Notes: generated by a model from the sequence alone, not told the origin. 64,000 bases of DNA from Bacillus sonorensis NBRC 101234 = KCTC 13918 (GCF_001592005.1 NZ_BCVZ01000002.1:434001-498000), one strand, 5' to 3'; numbered from the stretch's first letter, positions 25,920 to 36,044 are shown. Translations and numbers: made by a program.

Positions 25920-26520
25920 ATAGATCTCCCTTCACAAGACATGCAAGTCGTTCAGCCGCTTCAGCGGGCCGGTCTTTTGAAAAAATCCCGGACATCACGG
26001 CGATGCCGTCAGGGTTGGCCTGCTTTACCTCTGGAAGGCGATGTTCGGTTATTCCCCCGATGGCAATGACGGGGATGGCGACAGCTTTTTTGATCTCCTT
26101 CAGGCTGCCGGTTCCCCTCTCTGACAGCCCCTTTTTGCTGTCTGTTTGAAAAATATGGCCGAACAGTACGTAATCCGCTCCTTCTTTCTCAGCCTGCACC
26201 GCCTCTTCAACAGAGTGTACGGACTTTCCGATTTTCAAATGCGGGAAACGATTTCTTACACATTTAACCGAAAAACCGTGGGAAGGCAGCTGGACGCGGT
26301 GTATATTGTGAAACAAGGCGACATCCACCCTGTCATTGATGATGAGCTTCCGTTTATCGACTCCGCCTGCCAGCAGGCGTTCAATTAATTCAGACAATTC
26401 ATGGACCGTTTTTGACCTCTCTCTGATATGGATGAAGTCGGCTATGTCCTTTATCGATATGATGCTGGCTGCAAGCTCCTCCAAAGTGTGCCGGTTATCG
26501 GTGATCGCGTGAAGTCTCAA
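25903..26520 (-). CDS. tenI: thiazole tautomerase TenI
   Basis: 205 aa from TTG 26520, which gives exactly the B. subtilis TenI length and has GGGGTGG upstream; the longer frame to 26586 lies within tenA. ThiE-like barrel that aromatises the ThiG product. LRLHAITDN start, [46 protein letters not shown] and [20 protein letters not shown] are visible. It overlaps the tenA end by 26 bases, so expression is coupled. Confidence 0.92.
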   Translation of the reverse strand: MRLHAITDNRHTLEELAASIISIKDIADFIHIRERSKTVHELSELIERLLAGGVDKRKLIINDRVDVALFHNIHRVQLPSHGFSVKCVRNRFPHLKIGKSVHSVEEAVQAEKEGADYVLFGHIFQTDSKKGLSERGTGSLKEIKKAVAIPVIAIGGITEHRLPEVKQANPDGIAVMSGIFSKDRPAEAAERLACLVKGDLYEKAL

Positions 26521-27196
26521 GCTGTTCCACCCCGCCTTTTGACCAGCCCTCTTTTTTATGCGCCATATTCCAAAATTGGTATTCATAATAGCTTGAAATG
26601 ACGAAGTTTTCCTTCATTTTCGCACGGATGCCGGCAGTGCTTTTTTCAGCCAGTTCGTCAAAACGATTGACCTGTTCGATCACCAGTTCTTTGAACCAGT
26701 CTCCTCCGTATGTCGCAATCCACTCCTTGTAAATGTCATTCTCAGGGCTGCACGTTTTCAGCGTTTCCCCGACATCATAGTAAAGCCAGTAACAAGGAAG
26801 CAAAGCGGCGAGTATTTCCGCAAAATTCCCGCTCATCACAGAACGATACATGTGGGATGTATACGCATATGCAGTGGGCGACGGCTTGAACGCATTCTTT
26901 TCCTCTTCCGTAATTCCCAATAATTCGGTGAATTTTCTGTGCAGGGAAAGCTCTGCTTCATAAGTTCCGTTTGCATGCTCCGCCATCCGGCTCGTTGTAT
27001 ACAGATCATCCGCATACGCCGCGGCGAAGGATTGAACCTTGGCAAAATGGGTCAAATAATAGGAATCCTGGAGAACATAGTATTTAAAGCGGTCGACCGG
27101 CAAAGAGCCGTCTCCAATTCCTTGGATAAACGGATGGACAAAGCTGCCCTCCCACCATTCTGCAGCGCTTTTCCGGCATTCTTCTGAAAACTTCAT
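26495..27196 (-). CDS. tenA: aminopyrimidine aminohydrolase TenA
   Basis: 233 aa, helical. Salvages thiamine breakdown products by hydrolysing aminomethyl-aminopyrimidine to HMP. The nucleophile is C135 in [14 protein letters not shown]; the late EYQFWNMA segment carries the acid residue. First gene under the TPP riboswitch. ATG 27196 follows GAAGGAGGAG. Confidence 0.93.
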   Translation of the reverse strand: MKFSEECRKSAAEWWEGSFVHPFIQGIGDGSLPVDRFKYYVLQDSYYLTHFAKVQSFAAAYADDLYTTSRMAEHANGTYEAELSLHRKFTELLGITEEEKNAFKPSPTAYAYTSHMYRSVMSGNFAEILAALLPCYWLYYDVGETLKTCSPENDIYKEWIATYGGDWFKELVIEQVNRFDELAEKSTAGIRAKMKENFVISSYYEYQFWNMAHKKEGWSKGGVEQLETSRDHR

Positions 27197-27226
27197 TTCG
27201 AGGCTCCTCCTTCAATTCAGAAAATG

Positions 27227-27259
27227 AAAAAACCACTTTCCCCGCAGGAAAAGTGGTTT
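27227..27259 (-). terminator. TPP-riboswitch terminator
   Basis: Minus strand AAACCACTTT-loop-AAAGTGGTTT then TTTT, between aptamer and tenA. Confidence 0.88.
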
Positions 27260-27288
27260 GGAATTTGCATATAACAACCATATCAAAT

Positions 27289-27384
27289 ACCTTGCCACTT
27301 CCCTACGCAGGTTTGAACCTGTTCAGGTTATGAGGGTCTAAAAGTCACACTTTTATCTCAGCCCTTATCAAGGACTCCCCTAGT
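27289..27384 (-). ncRNA. TPP riboswitch (THI element) of the tenA-thiD operon
   Basis: The minus strand reads CTAGGGGAGTCC, TTGATAAGGGCTGAGAT, then GACCCTCATAACCTGAACAG, AACCTGCGTAGGGAAGTGG. All conserved THI-box blocks are present in order. Thiamine pyrophosphate binding favours the terminator at 27227-27259. A second variable stem (AAAAGTGTGACTTTT) is inserted in the P3 arm. Confidence 0.96.
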
Positions 27385-27418
27385 GGAAAACATTTCTTTT
27401 TCATTCAGTTATACTTTT

Positions 27419-27446
27419 ATCTTAACACGAAATAGAAAATGGTCAA
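27419..27446 (-). promoter_or_regulatory. SigA-type promoter of the thi operon
   Basis: -35 TTGACC (27441-27446), 16-base spacer, -10 TAAGAT (27419-27424) on the minus strand. It begins beside the yjbQ stop, so yjbQ readthrough could also enter the riboswitch. Confidence 0.55.
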
Positions 27447-27449
27447 GCA

Positions 27450-29294
27450 TCAGTCTTCAAGCGTTTTTTTCAATTCCGCGATATATTCGCGCGAACCCGT
27501 GGCGATCAGCCTGTCACCCATTTGCAGCCTTGTATCGCCGTGGGGAACCAGGCTGTCAACATCCCGGAAAATCCGGACGAAAATGACATCCCCCGTAAAC
27601 GGGAACTCCCTTAGCAGCACTCCGTCAAACCTCTCATTGTTCATATTGATCTGGTACAATGATGCATCCTGATTCGCCAAAAGCTTCATGACACCCGGAG
27701 CCTCAATTAGTGCGCGAAGCATTGTTTTCGTTGATAACAGGATGGAGAATGTATCAATTCCGTTTTCTTTCAATTCGGACTCGGCTGCAGGCGAACCAGC
27801 GCTCGCAATGATTCTTTCGACGTTTTGCTCTTTGGCAAACAGCGCGATTCCGGTATTCCGCTCTTCATTGCCCGTCGCTACAACAAGAATGTCCGTCTCA
27901 AAAACGCCGTATGATTCAAGTGTTCCGAACTCATAGTCAGGCAAAACCTCCACATCAAAAACGGACTCTGACAGTTTTTCCTCTTTCTTTTCCTGATGCA
28001 CATGCAGAATTCTGACATGGTATTCTTCAGGAGAAAGCTCAAGTGTAACCGGCAGCGTCATTTGGTTGGCGCCGATAAAGGTGATCGTTTTTTGCTCTTT
28101 GTCCTTTTGCGCTTTCGGCATTAACTTTTTGAAGCCGATCGGGGTAATGATGCTGGTGATCACGGCCACAAGAATAAGCGCGCCCGACATTTGCGCGTCT
28201 ATGACACCGATCCGTTCGCCGATCGTAGTCGCGGCAATAACGAGAGACAATGTTGACGTCAGCAAAAATCCTGAAGCCAGCACGGTTTTTGTATCATACC
28301 ACTTCTTCAAAAACAGCCCGGGAACGACCTTGCTGATCAAAAGCGCCACAAATAACAGCGGGATCATGATTAATATTTTCGGGTTTTCAAATAACGACCA
28401 AATGTCAAGCTTGACTCCCGTCATCACGAAAAAGATCGGAATCAAAAAGCCGTAGCCGAATGAATCAAGCTGCTGGACCAGTTCTTTATTCGGAGAAAGC
28501 AGTGACACGAGAACACCGGCCAGAAATGCGCCGAGGATATTTTCCGCGCCCAGCGATTCCGAAAGCGCCACAAGCACGATGATCAAGGTAAAAATCGCCC
28601 TTGTGCCGATTTGAATCGTTCCTTTTGACATGACTTCAATAAACGAGCGGTTTTTAAACACTCTCCCGAAAAGATAAAGAACGACACCTGCGGCAAACAA
28701 TATGATCAACAGCCACATATTGCTGCTTTCGTCTCCATATATCGAGGCAAAGACCGCCAACAGAATCATTGTTACAAGATCGGCAATCACCGCTACAAGA
28801 AGAATAATCTGGCCGATGTTCGTCTTCATCAGACGATCTTCCTTCAAGGTCGGAACGACGACCCCGAGCGAAATCGTTGAAATGATCAGCGTCATTAAAA
28901 AGGCATTGTCAATAAAGCCCGCCAGTACAAAGCTGTAAGAAAGCCCGAGCGACAAAATAAAAATCCCGGCAAAGATAATAGCAGCCGTTTTAAAGGTATT
29001 TGGCGCCGCTTTTCCGTTTTGGAGAACCTGCTTTTTCTTTCCCCTTTCAAATACAGAAAAATCGATTTCCAAACCGCTTAAAAACATCAAGAATATAAAT
29101 CCGAGCATCGAGAGCGTCTCAAGCCACGTATCATGTTGTGCCACAAGGTTCAAACCGCTTTTTCCGATAACAAGACCCATGATGATCTCCGCCACAACGA
29201 CAGGCATGCTCAGTTTTAATCGATGCAGCAGGATGGGGGTCAAAAATGCGACAATGAGTACGACGACTAAAGATGATACAGATGTATGCTCCAT
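27450..29294 (-). CDS. yjbQ: CPA2-family cation/proton antiporter with RCK domain, YjbQ
   Basis: 614 aa, equal to B. subtilis YjbQ. About 12 membrane helices up to residue 385 with the Na/H-exchanger fold (GLVIGKSGLN, FLMFLSGLEIDF, SESLGAENILGAFLAGVLVS). A cytosolic TrkA-N/RCK-like domain follows (ITFIGANQMTLPV..., ILVVATGNEERN), then a TrkA-C domain (LREFPFTGDVIFVRI...GDRLIATG). Such proteins move K+ or Na+ against H+ under ligand control; the ion here is not established. ATG 29294 has TAGGAGGTAAC upstream. Confidence 0.9.
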   Translation of the reverse strand: MEHTSVSSLVVVLIVAFLTPILLHRLKLSMPVVVAEIIMGLVIGKSGLNLVAQHDTWLETLSMLGFIFLMFLSGLEIDFSVFERGKKKQVLQNGKAAPNTFKTAAIIFAGIFILSLGLSYSFVLAGFIDNAFLMTLIISTISLGVVVPTLKEDRLMKTNIGQIILLVAVIADLVTMILLAVFASIYGDESSNMWLLIILFAAGVVLYLFGRVFKNRSFIEVMSKGTIQIGTRAIFTLIIVLVALSESLGAENILGAFLAGVLVSLLSPNKELVQQLDSFGYGFLIPIFFVMTGVKLDIWSLFENPKILIMIPLLFVALLISKVVPGLFLKKWYDTKTVLASGFLLTSTLSLVIAATTIGERIGVIDAQMSGALILVAVITSIITPIGFKKLMPKAQKDKEQKTITFIGANQMTLPVTLELSPEEYHVRILHVHQEKKEEKLSESVFDVEVLPDYEFGTLESYGVFETDILVVATGNEERNTGIALFAKEQNVERIIASAGSPAAESELKENGIDTFSILLSTKTMLRALIEAPGVMKLLANQDASLYQINMNNERFDGVLLREFPFTGDVIFVRIFRDVDSLVPHGDTRLQMGDRLIATGSREYIAELKKTLED

Positions 29295-29572
29295 AATTGT
29301 TACCTCCTAAAAACCGGTTTACGGGTAGTATAGTGTTCCCCTTTTCTGATAAAAAGGTCTTATTTTGAAAGAAAAGAGCGGCTGGCTTTTCTTTTCTCAC
29401 AAGTGTAAAAATCGATTTTAACAATGCTGGCCGAGAAATAAAAGTGATATGCCTGATTTTCTCCGCCGGAAATTTTTGAAGGTGAAAAAAGCGCATAAAC
29501 GAGGTATGATGTCCAATAAACAAAGCAAATGAGGGTTATCATATACACAACTGCCAATGTGAGGTGAAAGAC

Positions 29573-30313
29573 GTGAAATACGATGTGATCGGAGATATTC
29601 ACGGATGTTATGATGAAATGACAGCATTGCTGGAAAAGCTCGGCTATTCTCTCAAAACGGGTGTGCCCGTCCATCCCGAGAACAGAACGCCTGTCTTTCT
29701 CGGAGACCTGACGGACAGGGGGCCGAAATCCATTGCCGTCATTGAATTTGTGGCATCCGCTGTAGAAAAAGGAGCGGCCCGCTATGTCCCCGGCAACCAT
29801 TGCAACAAGCTCTACCGCTTCTTCAAAGGAAATCCGGTTAAACTCATGCACGGGCTGGAAACGACAGCTGCCGAATACAGACAGCTTTCCCCACAAAAAC
29901 AAGAGCATATCAGAGCGCTTTTCATGCGTCTCTATGAACAGGCGCCGCTTTATGACATCCTGCATCAGGGCGAGCTTGTCGTTGCCCATGCCGGGATTAA
30001 AGCGGAATACATCGGAAAGAAGCCATCAGGAAAGATCAAACAATTTGTTCTATACGGCGATATCACCGGAGAGACGCTGCCTGACGGCCGTCCGGTCAGA
30101 CGGGACTGGGCCGTACATTACCGGGGCGAACCATGGGTCGTCTACGGCCATACACCGGTCAAAGCTCCGCGGATGGTTCACCATACGATTAATATTGATA
30201 CGGGATGCGTATTCGGCAACAGGCTGACCGCCTTCAGATTTCCCGAACTGCAAACTGAGTCCGTCCCCTCCTCAATGCCTTATGATGAAACAAGATTTCG
30301 CGCTAATCCATAA
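29573..30313 (+). CDS. prpE: bis(5'-nucleosyl)-tetraphosphatase PrpE
   Basis: 246 aa from GTG 29573, eight bases after GAGG; an in-frame GTG at 29564 is too close. PPP-family metallophosphoesterase: [38 protein letters not shown] and VYGHTPVK give the full set of metal ligands. It hydrolyses Ap4A asymmetrically, and B. subtilis PrpE also affects spore germination. Monocistronic, convergent with yjbO. Confidence 0.92.
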   Translation: MKYDVIGDIHGCYDEMTALLEKLGYSLKTGVPVHPENRTPVFLGDLTDRGPKSIAVIEFVASAVEKGAARYVPGNHCNKLYRFFKGNPVKLMHGLETTAAEYRQLSPQKQEHIRALFMRLYEQAPLYDILHQGELVVAHAGIKAEYIGKKPSGKIKQFVLYGDITGETLPDGRPVRRDWAVHYRGEPWVVYGHTPVKAPRMVHHTINIDTGCVFGNRLTAFRFPELQTESVPSSMPYDETRFRANP

Positions 30314-30328
30314 AAAAAGAGAGCTGTT

Positions 30329-31219
30329 TTAGCTCTCCAATAATTGCTGGATATCCTGCGGAAGCGGCGCAGAAAACGTCAGCTTCTCCCTTGTCAGCGG
30401 ATGAATAAACGTCAGCCTCTCACTGTGAAGCGCCTGTCTTTTGATGGCATCCCGCGTGCCCCCGTAAAGCGTATCACCGCACAGCGGGTGTCCGATATGG
30501 CTCATGTGGACGCGGATCTGATGGGTTCTTCCGGTTTCAAGGCTTAGCGAAACATCTGTCAGCTGTCCGATGCGGCTGTTCACCTTGAAATGAGTTACCG
30601 CCTTTTGGCCTTCCGGAATAACCGCCCGTTCAATAATGCTTGTTGCTTTTCTGCCGATCGGGGCGTCGATCGTTCCGGATTCCTCCCTGATCAAACCGTG
30701 AACGACGGCGCGGTATTGCCGTTTGACTTCCCCCTTTTTTTGCAGGCCGGACAAAAGGGAATGAGCAAAACGATGCTTGGCGACAAGCATCACCCCTGAT
30801 GTATCGCGATCAAGCCTGCTGACAAGATGAACGGTCGCCTGGCAGCCCGTCTGCCGGTAATAGTGAATGAGCCCGTTCGCAAGGCTTCCTGACGGATGCT
30901 CCCGCGAAGGGATTGATGAAAGAAAAGGCTTTTTATTCAGCACAAGAACATGGCCGTCTTCAAACAGGATGTCAAGCGGGATCGCTTCCGGCTGCAAAGA
31001 TTCGCTGACCTTTTCAGGCGGAAACAGAATCACAAGCTCGTCTCCTTCCTGAAGAACATATCTGACCGTGACATGCTCCCCGTTGACGAGAAGATCTCCG
31101 CCTCCGAATTTGATATCTGCAAGCATCCTCTTTGAAATACCCATTCGCTGTACATACTCTTTCAGGAGCATGCCATGTTCCTGCGCTGTAATCGTTAGTC
31201 TCAATGTAAAATCATTCAC
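30329..31219 (-). CDS. yjbO: RluD-type pseudouridine synthase YjbO
   Basis: 296 aa from GTG 31219, with AGGAAGG six bases upstream. The open frame extends 108 bases further into ppnKA but without a better site. An N-terminal S4 RNA-binding domain (LKEYVQRMGISKRMLADIK) is followed by the catalytic motif HLVSRLDRDTSGVMLVAK with the active Asp, and GRTHQIRVHMSHIGHPL..D. Acts on rRNA; exact uridines are not established. 11 bases after ppnKA. Confidence 0.9.
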   Translation of the reverse strand: MNDFTLRLTITAQEHGMLLKEYVQRMGISKRMLADIKFGGGDLLVNGEHVTVRYVLQEGDELVILFPPEKVSESLQPEAIPLDILFEDGHVLVLNKKPFLSSIPSREHPSGSLANGLIHYYRQTGCQATVHLVSRLDRDTSGVMLVAKHRFAHSLLSGLQKKGEVKRQYRAVVHGLIREESGTIDAPIGRKATSIIERAVIPEGQKAVTHFKVNSRIGQLTDVSLSLETGRTHQIRVHMSHIGHPLCGDTLYGGTRDAIKRQALHSERLTFIHPLTREKLTFSAPLPQDIQQLLES

Positions 31220-31230
31220 GGTAAACCTTC

Positions 31231-32031
31231 CTACTCTCCCTTGCCGATAAAGGAATCCTGCACCCTTTTCCAAAACGGAAACGGGCGGAACCGCGCAAAT
31301 CTGACATTCTCGTTCGCCACGCGGCACTGAATCGATTTGACGTCTTTATGCAGCAATGTTAAGTGATCAACCGCAACCTGAAAATGAACATCATTGAGGG
31401 GTTTGATCACACATGTGTGGTGCTCAGGCAGAATGAGCGGCGAACCGACCGTCCGAAACACCCGGTTGTTGATCGATGCCATTTCAGCGAGCTGGATCGC
31501 CCTGATTGACGGGTGTATGATCGCACCGCCAAGCGCTTTGTTATATGCCGTGCTTCCCGAAGGAGTTGACAGGCAGAGCCCGTCTCCGCGAAATGTTTCA
31601 AAAAGCTCCCCTTTTATTTCGACATCGGTGACAAGCGTCCCCTCAATGCTTTTGATCGTACACTCGTTAAGGGCCAGGTACCGGGCTTCTTTTGCACCGT
31701 CATTGTAGCGGACGATCACTTCCAGAACCGGATATTCCACGATTTGAAACGGCGTTTTGGCAATGGCGATCACCAGCTTTTCAATCTCGTCCGGAACCCA
31801 GTCTGCATAAAAGCCGAGGTGGCCGGTATGAACCCCGACAAATGCCGTTTTATCGAGACGGCTGCTGTACTTGTGAAAAGCGTACAAAAGCGTTCCGTCC
31901 CCTCCGACGGAAATGACGATATCAGGCTCTTCCTCATCACACTCAAGGCCGAAGTCGAGCAGATACGTTTGAATTCTGCTTTTCAATGTATCGGAAACCG
32001 GATTTCCTTTTGACGATACCGCAAATTTCAT
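31231..32031 (-). CDS. ppnKA: NAD kinase PpnKA
   Basis: 266 aa from the second of two ATGs (32031), eight bases after GGAG, matching B. subtilis length. Makes NADP from NAD. GGDGT at residues 43-47 with catalytic Asp45, [20 protein letters not shown], and the NAD-site loop [17 protein letters not shown]. Between sasB and yjbO in a minus-strand operon. Confidence 0.94.
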   Translation of the reverse strand: MKFAVSSKGNPVSDTLKSRIQTYLLDFGLECDEEEPDIVISVGGDGTLLYAFHKYSSRLDKTAFVGVHTGHLGFYADWVPDEIEKLVIAIAKTPFQIVEYPVLEVIVRYNDGAKEARYLALNECTIKSIEGTLVTDVEIKGELFETFRGDGLCLSTPSGSTAYNKALGGAIIHPSIRAIQLAEMASINNRVFRTVGSPLILPEHHTCVIKPLNDVHFQVAVDHLTLLHKDVKSIQCRVANENVRFARFRPFPFWKRVQDSFIGKGE

Positions 32032-32049
32032 CATGATTTCTCCTTTCCC

Positions 32050-32685
32050 CTAGCCGTCATCCTCGTCCTTTTTCTTCCGTGAGAAAACCGCCTGTGCTTC
32101 ATGAATTTCACCCCTGATCTCAGACATCTCTTCATCAAGTCTTGAAGCTGCTTCTGAAGCCCTTTGCAGTCTTAATTTCACTTTTTCGGGGATGTTGCCG
32201 CTGTATTTATAATTTAAAGAATGCTCAATCGTCGCCCAAAAATTCATTGCCAGCGTTCGGATTTGAATTTCAACCAAAATTTGCTTTTCTCCGTTTATCG
32301 TCTGCAGAGGATATAAAATCACAAGATGATACGAACGATAGCCGCTTTCTTTATGCTCCGCGATATAATCGCGTGTATCCACGACAGTGAAATCCTTTCT
32401 CGCCAAAAGCATCTGCTTGACGATTTGGATATCCTCAAAAAATTGACACATAATCCGGAGCCCAGCAATGTCCTGCATCGTTTCGATGTTATGCAGCGGA
32501 ATGTTTTTCCGTTTCGCCTTTTCCAATATACTCGGCACGGGCTTCACCCTCCCGGTCACAAACTCAATGGGCGAATGCTCCTCCTCGTATTCATAAAGTG
32601 CCCTTATCCCTTTCAGCTTTACTTTCAGTTCTTCAACAGCCTGCCTGTACGGCGCTAAAAAACGCTCCCATTGTTTTTCATCCAT
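32050..32685 (-). CDS. sasB: small alarmone synthetase SasB (YjbM/RelQ)
   Basis: 211 aa with only the (p)ppGpp synthetase domain and no HD hydrolase. VTGRVKPVPSILEKAKRK and MQDIAGLRIMCQFFEDI are the ATP and GTP site motifs, and YRSYHLVI and VEIQIRTLAMNFWATIEH the conserved second half. A C-terminal helix mediates tetramer formation. Makes ppGpp and pppGpp in growth control; ppGpp in turn regulates purine and translation factors. 18 bases before ppnKA. Confidence 0.93.
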   Translation of the reverse strand: MDEKQWERFLAPYRQAVEELKVKLKGIRALYEYEEEHSPIEFVTGRVKPVPSILEKAKRKNIPLHNIETMQDIAGLRIMCQFFEDIQIVKQMLLARKDFTVVDTRDYIAEHKESGYRSYHLVILYPLQTINGEKQILVEIQIRTLAMNFWATIEHSLNYKYSGNIPEKVKLRLQRASEAASRLDEEMSEIRGEIHEAQAVFSRKKKDEDDG

Positions 32686-32715
32686 AAACCTTCCCCCAAT
32701 TTCATCGCCTTTTTT

Positions 32716-33081
32716 CTAGAGGAATACCCGCTTCACTCTTTCCTCCATTTCTTCGCCATAGTTTGCATTATCTTTAATATTTTCTATCAGGTATCGAAGC
32801 TCATCATGAAGCCCGATAAGCTCCAGTTGCCGGTCTCCGATATTCAAAAACACAGGAATATGCTGATCAAGGGCCGACTTCATATCGGACCATATCCTTT
32901 CATCTAACATCACATATTGGAAAGAATCGCCTTGTTCAAGTATGTATACAAATGCAAAATGATCAGAGTCTGCAAGCATCCGTCCGGCCGGTTTCCGCTG
33001 TTCCCCATCCTTTAGATCGCTTGTCAAAACAAGCCGGTCATTCTGCAGATCCGCTTCTGTAATCTCAATTCTGTTCTGCAT
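32716..33081 (-). CDS. yjbL: conserved protein YjbL
   Basis: 121 aa, acidic and soluble, no signal. Contains DHFAFVYILEQGDSFQYVML and HDELRYLIENIKDNANYGEEMEERVKRVF. No catalytic motif that I recognise. Same position as B. subtilis yjbL, just upstream of the alarmone synthetase and divergent from yjbK. Function unknown. Confidence 0.8.
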   Translation of the reverse strand: MQNRIEITEADLQNDRLVLTSDLKDGEQRKPAGRMLADSDHFAFVYILEQGDSFQYVMLDERIWSDMKSALDQHIPVFLNIGDRQLELIGLHDELRYLIENIKDNANYGEEMEERVKRVFL

Positions 33082-33204
33082 AATGTTCTCCTTTACAATA
33101 AAAGTACAGATTCATTTTATCACATCAAGTTCAATATTGATAAACGTTCATATCCAAGAGATAATAAGGAAAATGTGATTTCAGCAGCTGAGAGGAGCCA
33201 AAAA

Positions 33205-33777
33205 ATGAGCCAGGAGCTTGAAATAGAATTTAAAAATATGCTGACAAAAGAAGAATTTGAACAAATTTCAACATACTATCAATTCACCTCAGAGCAGTTT
33301 GTCACACAGCAAAATCATTATTTTGATACAAAAGAATTTTCGTTGAAAGAAAAAGGCGCGGCACTCAGAATCCGCCAAAAACAAGATGTTCATGTGTTGA
33401 CACTGAAAGAACCGGCGCCCGTCGGCTTGACGGAAACCCACCAAAAGCTGCCCTCCCCGCCGAATCTCGAACAATTCTGCATTCCAACAGGACCCGTGTA
33501 CGACCGTTTGAAAGATCTCGGCATCGAACCTGGGAACCTCGCATATTTCGGTACGCTTGTAACAGACCGCGCAGAAAAAAAACGGCCGGAGGGCTTAATT
33601 GTTTTAGATCGCAGCCGATACTTAAAGGTAGAGGACTACGAAATAGAATTTGAAGTCGCTGACTATGAACAGGGTAAACTTGATTTCGCCAAACTGTTGA
33701 AATCATTCGGCATCCCAAAACGCGATACAAAAAACAAAATCGTCCGTTTTTACGAGCAAAAACTGAAAAATATATAA
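33205..33777 (+). CDS. yjbK: CYTH-domain protein YjbK
   Basis: 190 aa from ATG 33205, with GAGAGGAG upstream. CYTH (triphosphate tunnel) fold: ELEIEFKNML at the N-terminus is the E-x-E-x-K motif, then HYFDTKEFSLKEKGAALRIRQK, LTLKEP and DYEIEFEVADYEQG supply the further charged tunnel residues. The family hydrolyses triphosphates or makes cAMP; the substrate here is unknown. 12 bases before cwlQ. Confidence 0.9.
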   Translation: MSQELEIEFKNMLTKEEFEQISTYYQFTSEQFVTQQNHYFDTKEFSLKEKGAALRIRQKQDVHVLTLKEPAPVGLTETHQKLPSPPNLEQFCIPTGPVYDRLKDLGIEPGNLAYFGTLVTDRAEKKRPEGLIVLDRSRYLKVEDYEIEFEVADYEQGKLDFAKLLKSFGIPKRDTKNKIVRFYEQKLKNI

Positions 33778-33789
33778 GGTGGGAACATA

Positions 33790-34461
33790 ATGAACATCAA
33801 CAATTTGACCGCCCTTTTGGAGCTGCAGGCATTACGGTCGTTTTATCAAACGCCTGGCAGCGGTTCAGAGGATACGGGCTTTGATTTCAGTTCGATTTTA
33901 AACCAGTATGTAATGAATTCCGGCGGCGGCTTGCAGTCAGGAACAGGAAATCTTCCGCACGTTCAGACCGGGGCCATTTCCTCCGTACAGACGCAGCCGG
34001 CCCAAGCTTTGGCGGCTGACAAGCCTAGTGCGGCCGACGTTTCTCCAGCCGCTGGAACAAGCGCGGTTTCTTTTGGCGGACAAAATAAAAATATTGATGA
34101 GATCATCAAAAAAGCCGCTCAAAAGTACGGCGTTGATGAAAAACTGATTCATTCGGTAGTCAAACAAGAGTCTGGCTATCAGCAGAAGGCGGTCAGCCCT
34201 GCCGGCGCGATCGGCCTGATGCAGCTGATGCCTTCAACCGCGAAAGCGCTGGGGGTCACAAACGCCTTTGACCCCGTTCAAAATATTGAAGCCGGAACAA
34301 AATATTTAAAACAAATGCTTGACCGCTACAGCGGAAATGTTCACCTTGCATTGGCGGCATACAACGCCGGTCCCGGAAATGTTCAAAAGTACGGAGGCAT
34401 TCCTCCATTCAAAGAAACGCAAAACTATGTAAAAAAGATTACAGCAAATTACTACGCATAA
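33790..34461 (+). CDS. cwlQ: lytic transglycosylase CwlQ (YjbJ)
   Basis: 223 aa. The C-terminal 120 residues are an SLT/goose-lysozyme-like domain: the catalytic Glu in [20 protein letters not shown], then [28 protein letters not shown] and [13 protein letters not shown]. It cleaves peptidoglycan; B. subtilis CwlQ (181 aa) also has muramidase activity. The extra length is an Ala/Ser/Gln/Pro-rich linker at residues 45-95. No clear signal peptide is visible, as in the B. subtilis protein. Confidence 0.9.
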   Translation: MNINNLTALLELQALRSFYQTPGSGSEDTGFDFSSILNQYVMNSGGGLQSGTGNLPHVQTGAISSVQTQPAQALAADKPSAADVSPAAGTSAVSFGGQNKNIDEIIKKAAQKYGVDEKLIHSVVKQESGYQQKAVSPAGAIGLMQLMPSTAKALGVTNAFDPVQNIEAGTKYLKQMLDRYSGNVHLALAAYNAGPGNVQKYGGIPPFKETQNYVKKITANYYA

Positions 34462-34462
34462 G

Positions 34463-34490
34463 CCAGAAAGGTTTTCTTTCTGGTTTTTTT
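34463..34490 (+). terminator. terminator after cwlQ
   Basis: CCAGAAAG-gtttt-CTTTCTGG followed by seven T. Confidence 0.9.
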
Positions 34491-34748
34491 ATTTCTCCTA
34501 TAAAAACCTCCAAATTTATCCTCCTGATATAAAAAATACACATTTAACAAGCGGATATGATATGATATTTGAAACAAAAACAGCGCCTCCCCGGCGAATG
34601 CTGAAGTCGGTTTGTTTGTAGAATCCGCACCGGGTTGCTAAAATAAATATATACAATCGTGAAATAATAAATGATCCACAATATAAATATTTTTTGCAAT
34701 AGGAACCGTCATTTTTTCCTATTAGCCATTTTAAAAGGAGTAGTCAAC

Positions 34749-35147
34749 ATGGGACAATCGTTTAACGCACCTTATGAAGCGATTGGAGAAGAACTTCTAT
34801 CGCAACTTGTTGATACTTTTTATGAACGAGTGGGACGGCATCCGCTGCTCTCCCCCATATTTCCGGATGATTTAACGGAAACAGCGAGAAAACAAAAGCA
34901 ATTTTTAACACAATATTTAGGCGGTCCGCCCCTTTATACAGAGGAGCACGGGCACCCGATGCTGAGAGCCCGGCATCTTCCATTCCCGATTACACCGGAA
35001 CGGGCGGATGCCTGGTTATCATGCATGAATGAGGCAATGGATCATGTCGGTTTACAGGGCGATATCAGGGATTTTCTTTTTGAAAGGTTGACTTTAACAG
35101 CCAGGCATATGGTAAACACGCCTAAAATGGAGGATGGTTCGCATTGA
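34749..35147 (+). CDS. yjbI: truncated hemoglobin YjbI (group II)
   Basis: 132 aa from ATG 34749, with AAAAGGAG at 34733-34740. Group-II truncated globin: distal Tyr25 (VDTFY), proximal His76 (RARHLPF) and Trp89 (ADAWL) are all present. B. subtilis YjbI binds O2 tightly and has been linked to oxidative repair and biofilm matrix. Its stop overlaps the spxH start (TTGA), so the two proteins are made together and may share a redox role. Confidence 0.93.
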   Translation: MGQSFNAPYEAIGEELLSQLVDTFYERVGRHPLLSPIFPDDLTETARKQKQFLTQYLGGPPLYTEEHGHPMLRARHLPFPITPERADAWLSCMNEAMDHVGLQGDIRDFLFERLTLTARHMVNTPKMEDGSH

Positions 35148-36037
35148 CACTGAATCAGCGTGACCAATTTTTCTCCCATTGCCATGGACATCCGCAAAAG
35201 CCGATGGAAATCTATATGTTTGTTGACCCTTTATCCCCGGAATGCTGGGCTTTGGAGCCTGCTATCAAAAAATTGAAAATCCGCTATGGACGTTTTTTCA
35301 CATTGCGAATGATCGCCGCCTGCAGCATTACGGCGCTAAATGTTCAGAAACGCAAAAAGCGCCGCCTCGCAGAAGCCTGGGAAAAGATTGCGAGCAAATC
35401 GGGCATGTCATGCGACGGAAGCCTGTGGTTTGACAATCCCCTTTCCGCTCCATATTTGGCTTCATTGGCGCTGAAAGCGGCGGAGCTTCAGGGCCGAAAA
35501 GCCGGATTGCAGTTTTTGCGAAGCATGCAGGAGCGTTTGTTTCTCAACAAACAGGATATTACCGATGAACAGGTGCTGTTCAATATTGCCGAAAGTACGC
35601 AGCTCGATTCGAATGAATTCAAAAAAGACCTTCATTCGCAAAGCGCGGTAAAAGCGCTGCAATGCGATATGAAAATCGCCGCCGAAATGGAAGTCACATC
35701 CGTTCCGACGCTCACCTTTTTCAACAGCCACCGCGAAGGAGAAGGCTTAAAAGTAACCGGACTTTATTCATATGACATATACGAAGAAGTACTTTTTGAA
35801 ATGCTTGGAGATGAGCCGAAGCCATCGCAAACTCCGCCACTCGAATTATTTGTCGAATACTTTCAATTTGTTGCAGACAAAGAAATCGCCGTGGTTTATG
35901 ATTGGACGCTTGAACAAGTAGAGCGTGAAATGAAGAAACTCGCTTTTTCCGGAAAGGTCAAAAGAGTTGAAGCCAAGCACGGCATGTTTTGGCGTTATGC
36001 CAATGAAGACGCCGATGCCGGACCGCTCTGTCAATAA
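35144..36037 (+). CDS. spxH: ClpXP adaptor for Spx, SpxH (YjbH)
   Basis: 297 aa from TTG 35144, overlapping yjbI by four bases. DsbA-like thioredoxin-fold adaptor that hands Spx to ClpXP. EIYMFVDPLSPECWALEPAI near the N-terminus is the active-site region: residue 31 is Ser (TCC) where B. subtilis has Cys, giving SPEC rather than CPEC; C34 remains. The rest (RYGRFFTLRMIAACS, AWEKIASKSGMSCDG, HSQSAVKALQCDMKIAAEMEV) matches well. The target gene spx lies 6 kb away. Confidence 0.93.
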   Translation: MTLNQRDQFFSHCHGHPQKPMEIYMFVDPLSPECWALEPAIKKLKIRYGRFFTLRMIAACSITALNVQKRKKRRLAEAWEKIASKSGMSCDGSLWFDNPLSAPYLASLALKAAELQGRKAGLQFLRSMQERLFLNKQDITDEQVLFNIAESTQLDSNEFKKDLHSQSAVKALQCDMKIAAEMEVTSVPTLTFFNSHREGEGLKVTGLYSYDIYEEVLFEMLGDEPKPSQTPPLELFVEYFQFVADKEIAVVYDWTLEQVEREMKKLAFSGKVKRVEAKHGMFWRYANEDADAGPLCQ

Positions 36038-36044
36038 TCAACAC

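Noticed and set aside
29131-29989. Minus-strand frames of 130 and 209 codons over the yjbQ start and prpE
   Set aside because: Antisense to well-supported genes, without ribosome sites.
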